A stretch of DNA of 23,798 bases from Lentimicrobiaceae bacterium. GTDB lineage: Bacteria; Bacteroidota; Bacteroidia; Bacteroidales; WCHB1-69. Below, in pieces: positions 16,253 to 23,415 of the stretch. Under the pieces are notes generated by a model. The model saw only the letters and a program-made list of their open reading frames with translations. It was not told where the DNA came from and made no database searches. Location: the NCBI GenBank assembly GCA_009787485.1, contig WQWP01000019.1, positions 1 to 23,798 of the forward strand, written 5' to 3'. The translations under genes were made by a program, and so were the position numbers. Numbering within the stretch: position 1 is the first letter of the stretch; each line of letters begins with the position of its first letter.

Positions 16253-16738
16253 TTATTCTCGCTCTTCTTTCACACGCTCAATGTACATACGCAATGCGCG
16301 GATGCCGTAGTTGTCGGCTTTATTTGAGAATTGGTTTACTACAAATTTATATTCGCCGGTTTCTGTGAAGTATCTTTTGGGATAAACTACCAATCTGTAG
16401 ATTTTTTCATTTTCGGAAGCGCCTTGTATAAAAGGCTCTTGCGGATTTTTAAAATTAAATATAATAGATTTAACCGTTCTTCCTCCGTTAGGAGAAAGAA
16501 TGATGAAATCGGCATAAAACTTATCTACGTTTGGCGTGCCGAAGAGGTCAAGTTCAAGAATAACGGCGTATGGTTGGTCTGATCCTGTGAGGTGAGCGTT
16601 GAAATTGACCGCTTTATTTTCAAACGCCCAATTTGCATTCGGGAAGACTACTTTTTCATCGAAAACAACTTTTTTACTGCAACTTACCAATAGAAAAACG
16701 GTTAAAGCGAGGAGGAGAAAAGAGGTGATTTTTTTCAT
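16253..16738 (-). CDS. gldH: Lipoprotein, GldH-like (gliding motility/T9SS associated)
   Basis: The product is a lipoprotein of about 161 residues. The signal MKKITSFLLLALTVFLLVSC ends in a lipobox with the acylated cysteine, so it is anchored in the membrane facing the periplasm or surface. The mature part has the spacing of GldH proteins: a short F-rich start, PNANWAFENKAVNFNAHL, a central beta domain, and a closing GIRALRMYIERVK. GldH is one of the lipoproteins linked to gliding and T9SS function in Bacteroidota, which fits the three T9SS cargo genes here. The frame is open to an ATG at 16756, but I place the start at 16738, where the lipoprotein signal begins. The longer form would also overlap the aro gene frame. 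It is 72 bp upstream of the sigma gene on the same strand. Confidence 0.6.
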   Translation of the reverse strand: MKKITSFLLLALTVFLLVSCSKKVVFDEKVVFPNANWAFENKAVNFNAHLTGSDQPYAVILELDLFGTPNVDKFYADFIILSPNGGRTVKSIIFNFKNPQEPFIQGASENEKIYRLVVYPKRYFTETGEYKFVVNQFSNKADNYGIRALRMYIERVKEERE

Positions 16739-16801
16739 TGTGTTTTTTGTTTGCAAAATAATACAAAAATTTCGTTTTTTTTGTTGCCTATTTTTATCCC
16801 C

Positions 16802-17893
16802 ATGTGTGCCGAAGTTTTAAATCATTCTAAAATCGTTGTTGCGGGTCCTTGTGCTGCGGAATCAAAAGAGCAACTTTTGGCTACGGCAAAGGAGATTTTT
16901 GATTTATATATAAACTACCCCGTCGCCGCAAGCGGCGACACCCCTTCAAAATTTGAAGGGGATTTTGATTTCCGGTTTTTCAGGGTTGGGGTTTGGAAAG
17001 CGAGGACAAATCCTAATGATTTTCAAGGTGTTGGAAGCGATGCCTTCGATTGGTTGCGGGAAATAAAAAAACAGTTCGGTTTTAAAATTTGTGTAGAAGT
17101 TGCTTCTGCCGAGCATGCGAAACTTTGTTTGGAGAACGATATGGATGCGGTTTGGATTGGCGCCAGGAGCACGGTAAATCCGTTTGTAGTGCAGGAAATT
17201 GCAGATGCGGTGCAACATTCGTCGCTTACGGTTTTGGTAAAAAATCCGGTAAATCCCGATCTTAATTTGTGGATGGGTGCCATAAAACGTTTTCAAAATG
17301 CCGGCATCAAGAATATTATGGCGGTACATCGCGGGTTTTCGGTAGCAAATGAAAATGTGTATCGCAATGCGCCTTGCTGGGAAATTCCGGTGGCATTAAA
17401 AATGAAGCAGCCCGATATTCCTATTTTGTGCGACATTTCTCATATTGCCGGTAATGTTGCTTTGCAACAAATAATTGCGCAAACTGCTATCAATTATGGT
17501 TTTGCCGGACTTATGATCGAGGTGCATCATTGTCCCGAACAAGCGTTGTCGGATAAAGAGCAGCAACTTTTACCGTCACAATTCGCTTATTTGTTGAAAA
17601 ATATTACATTACCAGTTTCTCATAACTTCGCTGATGAGGCATTATTTGTTCAAAGAAGTTTAATAAAAAGTATTGATATTCAGCTTAGTAAACTATTGAT
17701 CAAACGCATGGAAGTAGTGGATGAAATAGCGGCTATTAAAGCCAAATATGCGCTTCCCTTGTTACAACCGGATCAATGGAAAAAAGTAACGGAAATTTAT
17801 GCAGAAAATGCATTAAAAGATGAAAATTATCAGCAGTTTTTGGAAGATTTTTTACTATTGTTACATAAAAATTCTTTAAAACGGCAAGAATAA
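16802..17893 (+). CDS. 3-deoxy-7-phosphoheptulonate synthase fused to chorismate mutase
   Basis: This bifunctional shikimate-pathway enzyme joins phosphoenolpyruvate to erythrose-4-phosphate and also converts chorismate to prephenate. Residues 1-270 form the KdsA-related DAHP synthase barrel. Motifs are VVAGPCAAES, VGVWKARTNP, DAVWIGARSTVNPF, VLVKNPVNPDLNLWMGA, VHRGFS, PILCDISHIAGN and LMIEVHHCPEQALSD. Residues about 280-363 form an AroQ-type chorismate mutase helix bundle (LIKSIDIQLSKLLIKRMEVVDEIAAIKAKY). The frame is open from an ATG at 16751, but those first 17 codons give a non-conserved hydrophobic run, so I use the ATG at 16802. Around residues 39-57 a stretch (YPVAASGDTPSKFEGDFD) lacks family resemblance and is encoded by palindromic repeats (16922-16961). 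It lies between helix 1 and the FFRVGVW strand. Confidence 0.93.
   Translation: MCAEVLNHSKIVVAGPCAAESKEQLLATAKEIFDLYINYPVAASGDTPSKFEGDFDFRFFRVGVWKARTNPNDFQGVGSDAFDWLREIKKQFGFKICVEVASAEHAKLCLENDMDAVWIGARSTVNPFVVQEIADAVQHSSLTVLVKNPVNPDLNLWMGAIKRFQNAGIKNIMAVHRGFSVANENVYRNAPCWEIPVALKMKQPDIPILCDISHIAGNVALQQIIAQTAINYGFAGLMIEVHHCPEQALSDKEQQLLPSQFAYLLKNITLPVSHNFADEALFVQRSLIKSIDIQLSKLLIKRMEVVDEIAAIKAKYALPLLQPDQWKKVTEIYAENALKDENYQQFLEDFLLLLHKNSLKRQE
16922..16961. repeat. Double palindromic repeat inside the DAHP synthase gene
   Basis: GTCGCCGC (16922-16929) pairs with GCGGCGAC (16932-16939). Directly after it CCCCTTCAAA (16941-16950) pairs with TTTGAAGGGG (16952-16961) with a single-base loop. Both are in frame and add roughly 15-18 residues to a surface loop of the enzyme. 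The high GC of the first arm stands out from the surrounding gene. Confidence 0.85.
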
Positions 17894-17937
17894 TTATTTT
17901 TTTTGCCCTCGAAAAATTTAATCTTCTCATATTCAAA

Positions 17938-17975
17938 ATGAAAAATTATTAACGTTATTTTGTTAATTCTTTCAT
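17938..17975. promoter_or_regulatory. Inverted repeat upstream of nrdJ
   Basis: ATTAAC (17948-17953) and GTTAAT (17962-17967) form a 6-bp inverted repeat with an 8-nt loop. ATGAAA (17938-17943) and TTTCAT (17970-17975) extend it after short mismatches. It lies in the 268-bp AT-rich gap before nrdJ. No T run follows, so it is more like an operator than a terminator. It does not match the NrdR box as I know it. No clear -33/-7 pair was found in the gap. Confidence 0.3.
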
Positions 17976-18161
17976 ATAAAAAAAATAAAAAAAATGCAGG
18001 CAAATTTTATTTTAGCAGAACTTAATAGACGCTTATGTTTTACTGATATTTATTTTATATTCAATCTCTTACATCATTCATTACTCGATAATTCTTCAAA
18101 AAAGCATAAAAAGTCATTTTGTAAAAATTTATAGTTTGTTGATATTGAAAATTTTAGGTTT

Positions 18162-20894
18162 ATGAGTAACGAGATTTCATTTTTAGATTTTGAAGAATCC
18201 CCTGTTTCAGTGAAAGATGAAAGAACCCCCCATCCCCCCCCAGCCTTTGAAAACATAGTAGAAATGCGGGAAGCCAATTTGGAAACCCTAACCTCGCACC
18301 TTACTGCGGCGCCCCCATCGGAGCAATTGGCAAAGACAGGCATTATGGATATGCCGGCGCAAACCTATACTAAAAAAGAGATTTTTGATGAAGTAGTAGA
18401 TTATTTTGAAGGCGATGAGCTCGCCGCAGGCGTTTGGATTGATAAATATTCGTTGAAAAACGACAAAGGCGAATTGTTAGAGCGCAACCCCGATGAAATG
18501 CACCGCCGCTTGGCACACGAATTTGCACGTATCGAAAAAAAATATGTGAACCCGCTTTCCGAAGAAAAAATTTATGAACTTTTTAAAAAGTTTAAATATA
18601 TCATTCCGCAAGGAAGTCCGATGGCAGGCATCGGAAATACACACCAAATTGCTTCGCTGTCAAATTGTTTTGTGATTGGCAACGACCACCGCTCCGATTC
18701 TTACGGAGGCATTATGAAAATGGATGAAGAACAAGTGCAACTGATGAAGCGCAGAGGTGGGGTAGGGCACGACCTTTCCCACATCCGCCCGGCGGGAAGC
18801 CACGTAAAGAATTGCGCTCTTACTTCTACTGGTGTCGTTCCTTTTATGGAACGCTACTCTAACTCCACCCGTGAGGTAGCGCAAGATGGTCGCCGCGGTG
18901 CGCTCATGTTATCCATTTCAATAAAACATCCTGATGCAGAGCATTTTATTGATGCAAAACTGACCGAAGGTAAAATTACCGGAGCCAATGTTTCGGTAAA
19001 AGTTGACCACGAATTTATGGAAGCTGTGAAATCAGGAAAATCATACATTCAACAATATCCCATTGATGTTGAAAATCCCAAAATCAAACAAGAAATTGAT
19101 GCTACAAAATTGTGGGATAAAATTATTCACAATGCGTGGAAGTCTGCCGAACCGGGCGTACTGTTTTGGGATACCATTCGCCGCGAAGCCGTTCCGGATT
19201 GTTATGAAGATGAGGGATTTAGAACAGTTTCTACCAACCCTTGCGGCGAAATTCCACTTTGCCCGTATGATAGCTGCCGTCTCATCGCGTTGAATTTATA
19301 TAGCTATGTAAACCTACCGTTTACGGAACAAGCCACCTTTGATATGACGCTCTTTAAAGAGCATGTGCAGTACGCACAGCGTTTAATGGATGACATTATT
19401 GATTTGGAAATTGAGAAAATTGATCAAATTTTGGAAAAAGTAACCGGCGATCCTGAAGCCAATGATGTAAAACGCGTGGAAACAGAACTTTGGAATAAAA
19501 TAAAACGCCAAACGCTGAAAGGACGCCGCACCGGTTTGGGCATTACTGCCGAAGGCGACATGCTGGCAGCGCTGAATATTCGCTACGGCTCCGAACATGG
19601 CATTGCTTTTTCTACCGAAGTGCACAAACAGTTAGCCGTGGCTGCTTACCGATCTTCCGTTACGATGGCACGCGAGCGCGGCGCATTTCCCGTATATAGC
19701 AGCATGAAAGAAGCCGTTAACCCTTTTATTTTGAGGCTTAAAGAAGTTGATGCCAAATTGTACGAAGATATGATCCGTTTCGGAAGAAGAAACATTGCTT
19801 TGTTGACGATTGCCCCTACCGGAAGTGTAAGTATTTGCACGCAAACTACTTCCGGAATTGAGCCGGCTTTTAAAGTAGCTTACAGCCGGAAACGCAAAGT
19901 AAATCCTAACGATTTGAATAACCGCCAAACCACTTGCGACCAAAACGGAGACTTCTGGGAAGAATACCATGTTTTCCATCCTAAGTTTTTTGTATTTGCC
20001 GAAACGTTAGGCATTACAAAAGAGCAGCTCTATAGCATGAGTAATGAGGAGGTAAAGGAGATTTTTGAAAAATCGCCCTACTATAGATCAACAGCTGCCG
20101 ATACCGACTATTTGAAAAAAGTAGAGTTGCAAGGCAGTGTGCAAAAATGGGTAGATCATTCTATTTCTGTAACCATAAACTTGCCGGCAGATACTACGCA
20201 AGATACGGTGGGCGCTTTGTATGTAAAAGCATGGGAATCAGGATGTAAAGGCATGACGGTATATAGGGATGGCTCCAGAAGCGGCGTTTTGGTGGATAAT
20301 AGCGAAAAAGACAAGAAAAAGGCAGAGGCTCCTAAACAGGATGTGCAAAATTTAAAACGCCCCAAAGAACTAAAAGCGGAAATCGTTCGCTTTAAAAATG
20401 ATAATGAAGACTGGGTGGCGTTTATCGGCACAAAAGACGGAAGACCGTATGAGATTTTTACCGGAAAAGCAGAAGATGACCGGTTTCCGCTTCCCAAAAC
20501 ACTGACCTCGGGTTTTATTATTAAAGACAGGTTGGTTGATGGTAAAAAACAATACGACTTCATGTATTACGATGCCGATGGATATGAAGTGATTCTTCGC
20601 GGGTTGTCGCGTTGTTTTAATCCGGAGTTTTGGAATTATGCCAAAATGATTTCCGCGCTGCTTCGTCATGATATTCCGGTGGAAAATGTGGTGAGTATTA
20701 TTGAGGGGCTTAACTTCCGCGAGGATTCGATTAACTCCTGGAAAAACGGAGTGATTCGTGCATTGAAAAAATATATTGCGGATGGTACCAAAGCCAAAGG
20801 GCAAGTTTGCCCGAATTGTGGCGAAACGGAAACCATGGAATTTAAGGAAGGATGCCTGACCTGTGCGGCATGTTCCTACTCAAAATGTGGATAA
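18162..20894 (+). CDS. nrdJ: Adenosylcobalamin-dependent (class II) ribonucleotide reductase
   Basis: The enzyme reduces ribonucleotides to deoxyribonucleotides using a radical generated from vitamin B12 coenzyme, so it works with or without oxygen. The 910-residue product has the class II motifs. SNCFVIG (about 167) carries one active-site cysteine. NPCGEIPLC (about 358-366) carries the radical cysteine and glutamate. IAPTGSVSICTQTTSGIEP (about 549) is the phosphate-binding loop. The C terminus is a CxxC-rich ribbon (CPNCG ... CAACSYSKCG) with the cysteines that re-reduce the active site. The first 70 residues are an unusual proline-containing extension before the usual start of homology (TKKEIFDEVVDYFEGDELAA). 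No separate nrdA/B is in the window. Its stop is 3 bp from the start of the PurF-type gene. Confidence 0.95.
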   Translation: MSNEISFLDFEESPVSVKDERTPHPPPAFENIVEMREANLETLTSHLTAAPPSEQLAKTGIMDMPAQTYTKKEIFDEVVDYFEGDELAAGVWIDKYSLKNDKGELLERNPDEMHRRLAHEFARIEKKYVNPLSEEKIYELFKKFKYIIPQGSPMAGIGNTHQIASLSNCFVIGNDHRSDSYGGIMKMDEEQVQLMKRRGGVGHDLSHIRPAGSHVKNCALTSTGVVPFMERYSNSTREVAQDGRRGALMLSISIKHPDAEHFIDAKLTEGKITGANVSVKVDHEFMEAVKSGKSYIQQYPIDVENPKIKQEIDATKLWDKIIHNAWKSAEPGVLFWDTIRREAVPDCYEDEGFRTVSTNPCGEIPLCPYDSCRLIALNLYSYVNLPFTEQATFDMTLFKEHVQYAQRLMDDIIDLEIEKIDQILEKVTGDPEANDVKRVETELWNKIKRQTLKGRRTGLGITAEGDMLAALNIRYGSEHGIAFSTEVHKQLAVAAYRSSVTMARERGAFPVYSSMKEAVNPFILRLKEVDAKLYEDMIRFGRRNIALLTIAPTGSVSICTQTTSGIEPAFKVAYSRKRKVNPNDLNNRQTTCDQNGDFWEEYHVFHPKFFVFAETLGITKEQLYSMSNEEVKEIFEKSPYYRSTAADTDYLKKVELQGSVQKWVDHSISVTINLPADTTQDTVGALYVKAWESGCKGMTVYRDGSRSGVLVDNSEKDKKKAEAPKQDVQNLKRPKELKAEIVRFKNDNEDWVAFIGTKDGRPYEIFTGKAEDDRFPLPKTLTSGFIIKDRLVDGKKQYDFMYYDADGYEVILRGLSRCFNPEFWNYAKMISALLRHDIPVENVVSIIEGLNFREDSINSWKNGVIRALKKYIADGTKAKGQVCPNCGETETMEFKEGCLTCAACSYSKCG

Positions 20895-20897
20895 AAT

Positions 20898-22229
20898 ATG
20901 AGTGTTTTTGGTGTTTTTAAATGTGGAAATGCCGCAGAATTAACTTACTACGGATTGCACGCGTTACAACATCGCGGGCAGGAAGGATGCGGAATTTGCA
21001 CTACAAATGGAATGGAACTCTATCGCGAACGCGGCGAAGGGTTGGTCATCGAAATTTTTAACGAGAAAAAATTAACACAACTGAAAGGCGATTGCGCTAT
21101 TGGGCATGTGCGCTATTCTTCTGCCGGCGGCGGAGTGGATAACGTGGAGCCTTTTCTGTTTCGGCATCATACCGGCGATTTTTCTATAGCGCTGAACGGA
21201 AGTTTGGTGAATTCGAACCAACTCCAAATGTCGTTAGAAACCCAAGGAAGTATTTTTCAATCTTCTTCCGATGCGGAAATTATAGCGCATTTGATGAAAA
21301 TGAATCGGATAAAAGATAAGACTAATGCCATTGAGGAAGTGCTTACTATGATTGAAGGGGCGTATGCTTTTCTTATTTTAACCAAAGATAAATTGTATGC
21401 TTGCAGAGATGCAAACGGGCTGCAACCTCTTTCCATCGGCAAGCGAAACGGCGGCTATATTGTTGCAAGTGAGACATGTGCGTTTGAAGCAGTAGGCGCT
21501 ACTTTTGTGAGAGATGTGAATCCGGGAGAAATGGTGATTTTTGAAAAAGGAGCAGACCCAAAAAGCATTCTGTTTGCCGATAAGTCTTCGCATAAAATGT
21601 GTGCCATGGAGCTTGTATATTTTGCACGCCCGGATAGTGAAATTGAGGGCGTTAACGTGCACACGTTTCGTAAAAACTGCGGCAAATATTTAGCCCGTTT
21701 GGCACCCGTTGAAGCCGATTTGGTAATGGGCGTTCCCGATTCTTCCATCTCAGGCGCCATAGGTTACGCCGAAGAAAGCGGCATTCCGTATGAAATCGGA
21801 TTAATTAAAAATAAATATATTGGACGTACTTTCATTCAACCTTCGCAAGAATTGAGAGAAAAAGGAGTGCGTTTAAAATTAAGTCCGGTGCGCTCGCTCA
21901 TTACCGGAAAAAGAGTGGTTTTGTTAGACGACTCCATTGTACGCGGCACGACTTGCAAGCGCATTGTCAGAATGTTAAAAAGTGCAGGCGCCAAAGAAGT
22001 GCATGTGCGTATATGTTGCCCTCCCATGCCCCATCCTTGTTTTTACGGCGTAGATACTTCTGCGCGCGAAGAATTAGTCAGTGCCAGATTAGATGTAGAA
22101 GGCGTGCGCCAAATGATTGAAGCAGACTCGCTTTTCTATCTTCCCGAAGAATATTTACGCAAAGCCGGAAATGAGACGGGGCTTTGTTTGGCTTGTTATA
22201 ATGGGGAGTATCCGACGCGGTTGTATTAG
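20898..22229 (+). CDS. PurF-type amidophosphoribosyltransferase lacking the N-terminal catalytic cysteine
   Basis: Over its length this 443-residue protein matches Fe-S-type PurF (Bacillus-like), which makes 5-phosphoribosylamine in the first step of purine synthesis. The PRTase domain looks intact: PRPP loop VVLLDDSIVRGTT (about 338-350), GVPDSSISGAIGYAEESGIPY, and four probable Fe-S ligands C235, C381, C430 and C433. The glutaminase domain keeps R26 (HRGQEG), GHVRYSSAG, NG at 100-101 and D125. The N terminus reads MSVFGVF where PurF has a mature terminal CGVFG. The nucleophile cysteine and any propeptide are missing, and an in-frame TAA two codons upstream excludes a longer start. It may use free ammonia, use Ser, or have another role. 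It is coupled to nrdJ with a 3-bp gap. Family confidence is high; I withhold the purF symbol because activity is uncertain. Confidence 0.88.
   Translation: MSVFGVFKCGNAAELTYYGLHALQHRGQEGCGICTTNGMELYRERGEGLVIEIFNEKKLTQLKGDCAIGHVRYSSAGGGVDNVEPFLFRHHTGDFSIALNGSLVNSNQLQMSLETQGSIFQSSSDAEIIAHLMKMNRIKDKTNAIEEVLTMIEGAYAFLILTKDKLYACRDANGLQPLSIGKRNGGYIVASETCAFEAVGATFVRDVNPGEMVIFEKGADPKSILFADKSSHKMCAMELVYFARPDSEIEGVNVHTFRKNCGKYLARLAPVEADLVMGVPDSSISGAIGYAEESGIPYEIGLIKNKYIGRTFIQPSQELREKGVRLKLSPVRSLITGKRVVLLDDSIVRGTTCKRIVRMLKSAGAKEVHVRICCPPMPHPCFYGVDTSAREELVSARLDVEGVRQMIEADSLFYLPEEYLRKAGNETGLCLACYNGEYPTRLY
21209..21214. other. GAATTC hexamer (predicted EcoRI-type site)
   Basis: This is the second of the only two GAATTC hexamers I found by reading the window. 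It lies inside the PurF-type gene, 1.1 kb upstream of the EcoRI-like methylase gene. Confidence 0.8.
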
Positions 22230-22230
22230 T

Positions 22231-22248
22231 ACGCGGATGACGCGGATT
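22231..22248. repeat. ACGCGGATG/ACGCGGATT interspersed repeat word
   Basis: This tandem 9-bp pair sits right after the stop of the PurF-type gene, at the boundary to the restriction-modification genes. It has the same layout as 1717-1734, with four A-to-G changes. The following 40 bp are GC-rich (GCGCGGGCAACGCAGCGG) compared with the AT-rich methylase gene. Confidence 0.5.
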
Positions 22249-22307
22249 ATCATGTTGTGTGCAATGCGCGGGCAACGCAGCGGCAGCGGAAAGTGCAAAA
22301 AATAAAA

Positions 22308-22338
22308 TTGAGATAATTGGAAAAAAGTAGCATCTTTG
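22308..22338 (+). promoter_or_regulatory. Promoter of the EcoRI-type operon (TTG - 20 nt - CATCTTTG)
   Basis: TTG (22308-22310) and CATCTTTG (22331-22338) are 20 bp apart. The -7 box differs from TAnnTTTG only at its first base, and the spacing equals that of the promoter at 13821. The methylase ATG is at 22363, giving a leader of about 20 nt. No controller-protein gene or inverted-repeat operator is visible next to it. Confidence 0.5.
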
Positions 22339-22362
22339 TGTTTTTAAAAAGAGTAATAAATT

Positions 22363-23415
22363 ATGGCAAGAGTTTCAACAAATAAGGATTTGCACAATGC
22401 AAAAGATGCTAAGAAAGACGAGTTTTACACTCAATTGTCCGATATTGAACGAGAATTGAGGTCTTACGAAGGGCACTTTAAAAACAAAGTGGTCTATTGC
22501 AATTGTGATGACCCATACGAAAGCAACTTTTTTAAATACTTTGCCTTGAATTTTAATTTTTTAGGACTAAAAAAACTCATTGCAACTTGTTACATAGGGT
22601 CGCCAATCGCTAATACACTACTGTCTTTGTTTGACGATGAGAGCGAAGAAAACAAGACAACGAGAGTGCCACACAAAATAGAAATTACTGAAATTCCGGA
22701 TATGAACAATAACGGTAAGGTAGATTTAATAGATGTTGGAATTTTGCTCGGCAGTAATAAAAATTATTTAACTCGCCTTAAAGGAGATGGCGATTTTCGA
22801 AGCAAAGAGTGTATTGAAATTTTGAAACAATCCGATATTGTTGTAACAAATCCACCGTTTTCGTTATTCAGAGAATATGTTGAACAATTAATGAAATACG
22901 AAAAAAAATTTTTAATAATTGGAAATATTAATGCAATAACATACAAGGAAATATTTAAACTAATCAAAGAAAACAAGGCTTGGTTAGGCGTAAATATGGG
23001 CAGGGGTATTTCAGGTTTTATAGTTCCCGACCAATACAAACTATATGGTACGGAAACTCATATTGATAGTTTTGGAAATAGAATAATTTCGACAAACAAT
23101 TGTTTATGGTTAACAAATTTAGATACATCTAAACGACACGAAGACATTATTCTTTCTAAAACATATTACGGAAGCGAAGGCGAATACCCTAAATTTGATA
23201 ATTACGATGCTATTAATGTAAATAAGACCAAAGATATACCGATGGACTACAATGGGGTTATGGGTGTTCCGATTACATTTTTACATAAATTTAATCCTGC
23301 GCAATTTGAGATAATAAAATTTCGCAAAGGTAATGATGACAAAGACTTGTCAATCAATGGAAAATGTCCATATTTTAGAATTTTAATTAAGAACAAAAAG
23401 GTTATAAATAAATGA
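22363..23415 (+). CDS. EcoRI-type adenine-specific DNA methyltransferase
   Basis: This enzyme should methylate an adenine within the recognition site (GAATTC for M.EcoRI) to protect host DNA from the paired endonuclease. The 350-residue product closely follows M.EcoRI as I remember it. The N terminus has MARVSTNKDLHNAKDAKKDEF, then VVYCNCDDPYESNFFKYF, DIVVTNPPFSLF (catalytic NPPF at 163-166), FLIIGNINAITYKEIFKLI, HEDIILSKTYYGSEGEYPK and DYNGVMGVPITFL. Residues 113-124 (DMNNNGKVDLID) form a 12-residue EF-hand/dockerin-like calcium loop. As far as I know other members of the family also have an insert at this point. It is followed by the endonuclease gene with an ATGA overlap, and base composition is more AT-rich than the preceding genes, consistent with horizontal transfer. 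Confidence 0.95.
   Translation: MARVSTNKDLHNAKDAKKDEFYTQLSDIERELRSYEGHFKNKVVYCNCDDPYESNFFKYFALNFNFLGLKKLIATCYIGSPIANTLLSLFDDESEENKTTRVPHKIEITEIPDMNNNGKVDLIDVGILLGSNKNYLTRLKGDGDFRSKECIEILKQSDIVVTNPPFSLFREYVEQLMKYEKKFLIIGNINAITYKEIFKLIKENKAWLGVNMGRGISGFIVPDQYKLYGTETHIDSFGNRIISTNNCLWLTNLDTSKRHEDIILSKTYYGSEGEYPKFDNYDAINVNKTKDIPMDYNGVMGVPITFLHKFNPAQFEIIKFRKGNDDKDLSINGKCPYFRILIKNKKVINK

Noticed and set aside
17994..18134. 46-codon open frame (MQANFILAELNRRL...) upstream of nrdJ
   Set aside because: It is in AT-rich DNA where such frames arise by chance. There is no recognisable domain, signal or promoter, so it is not annotated as a gene.
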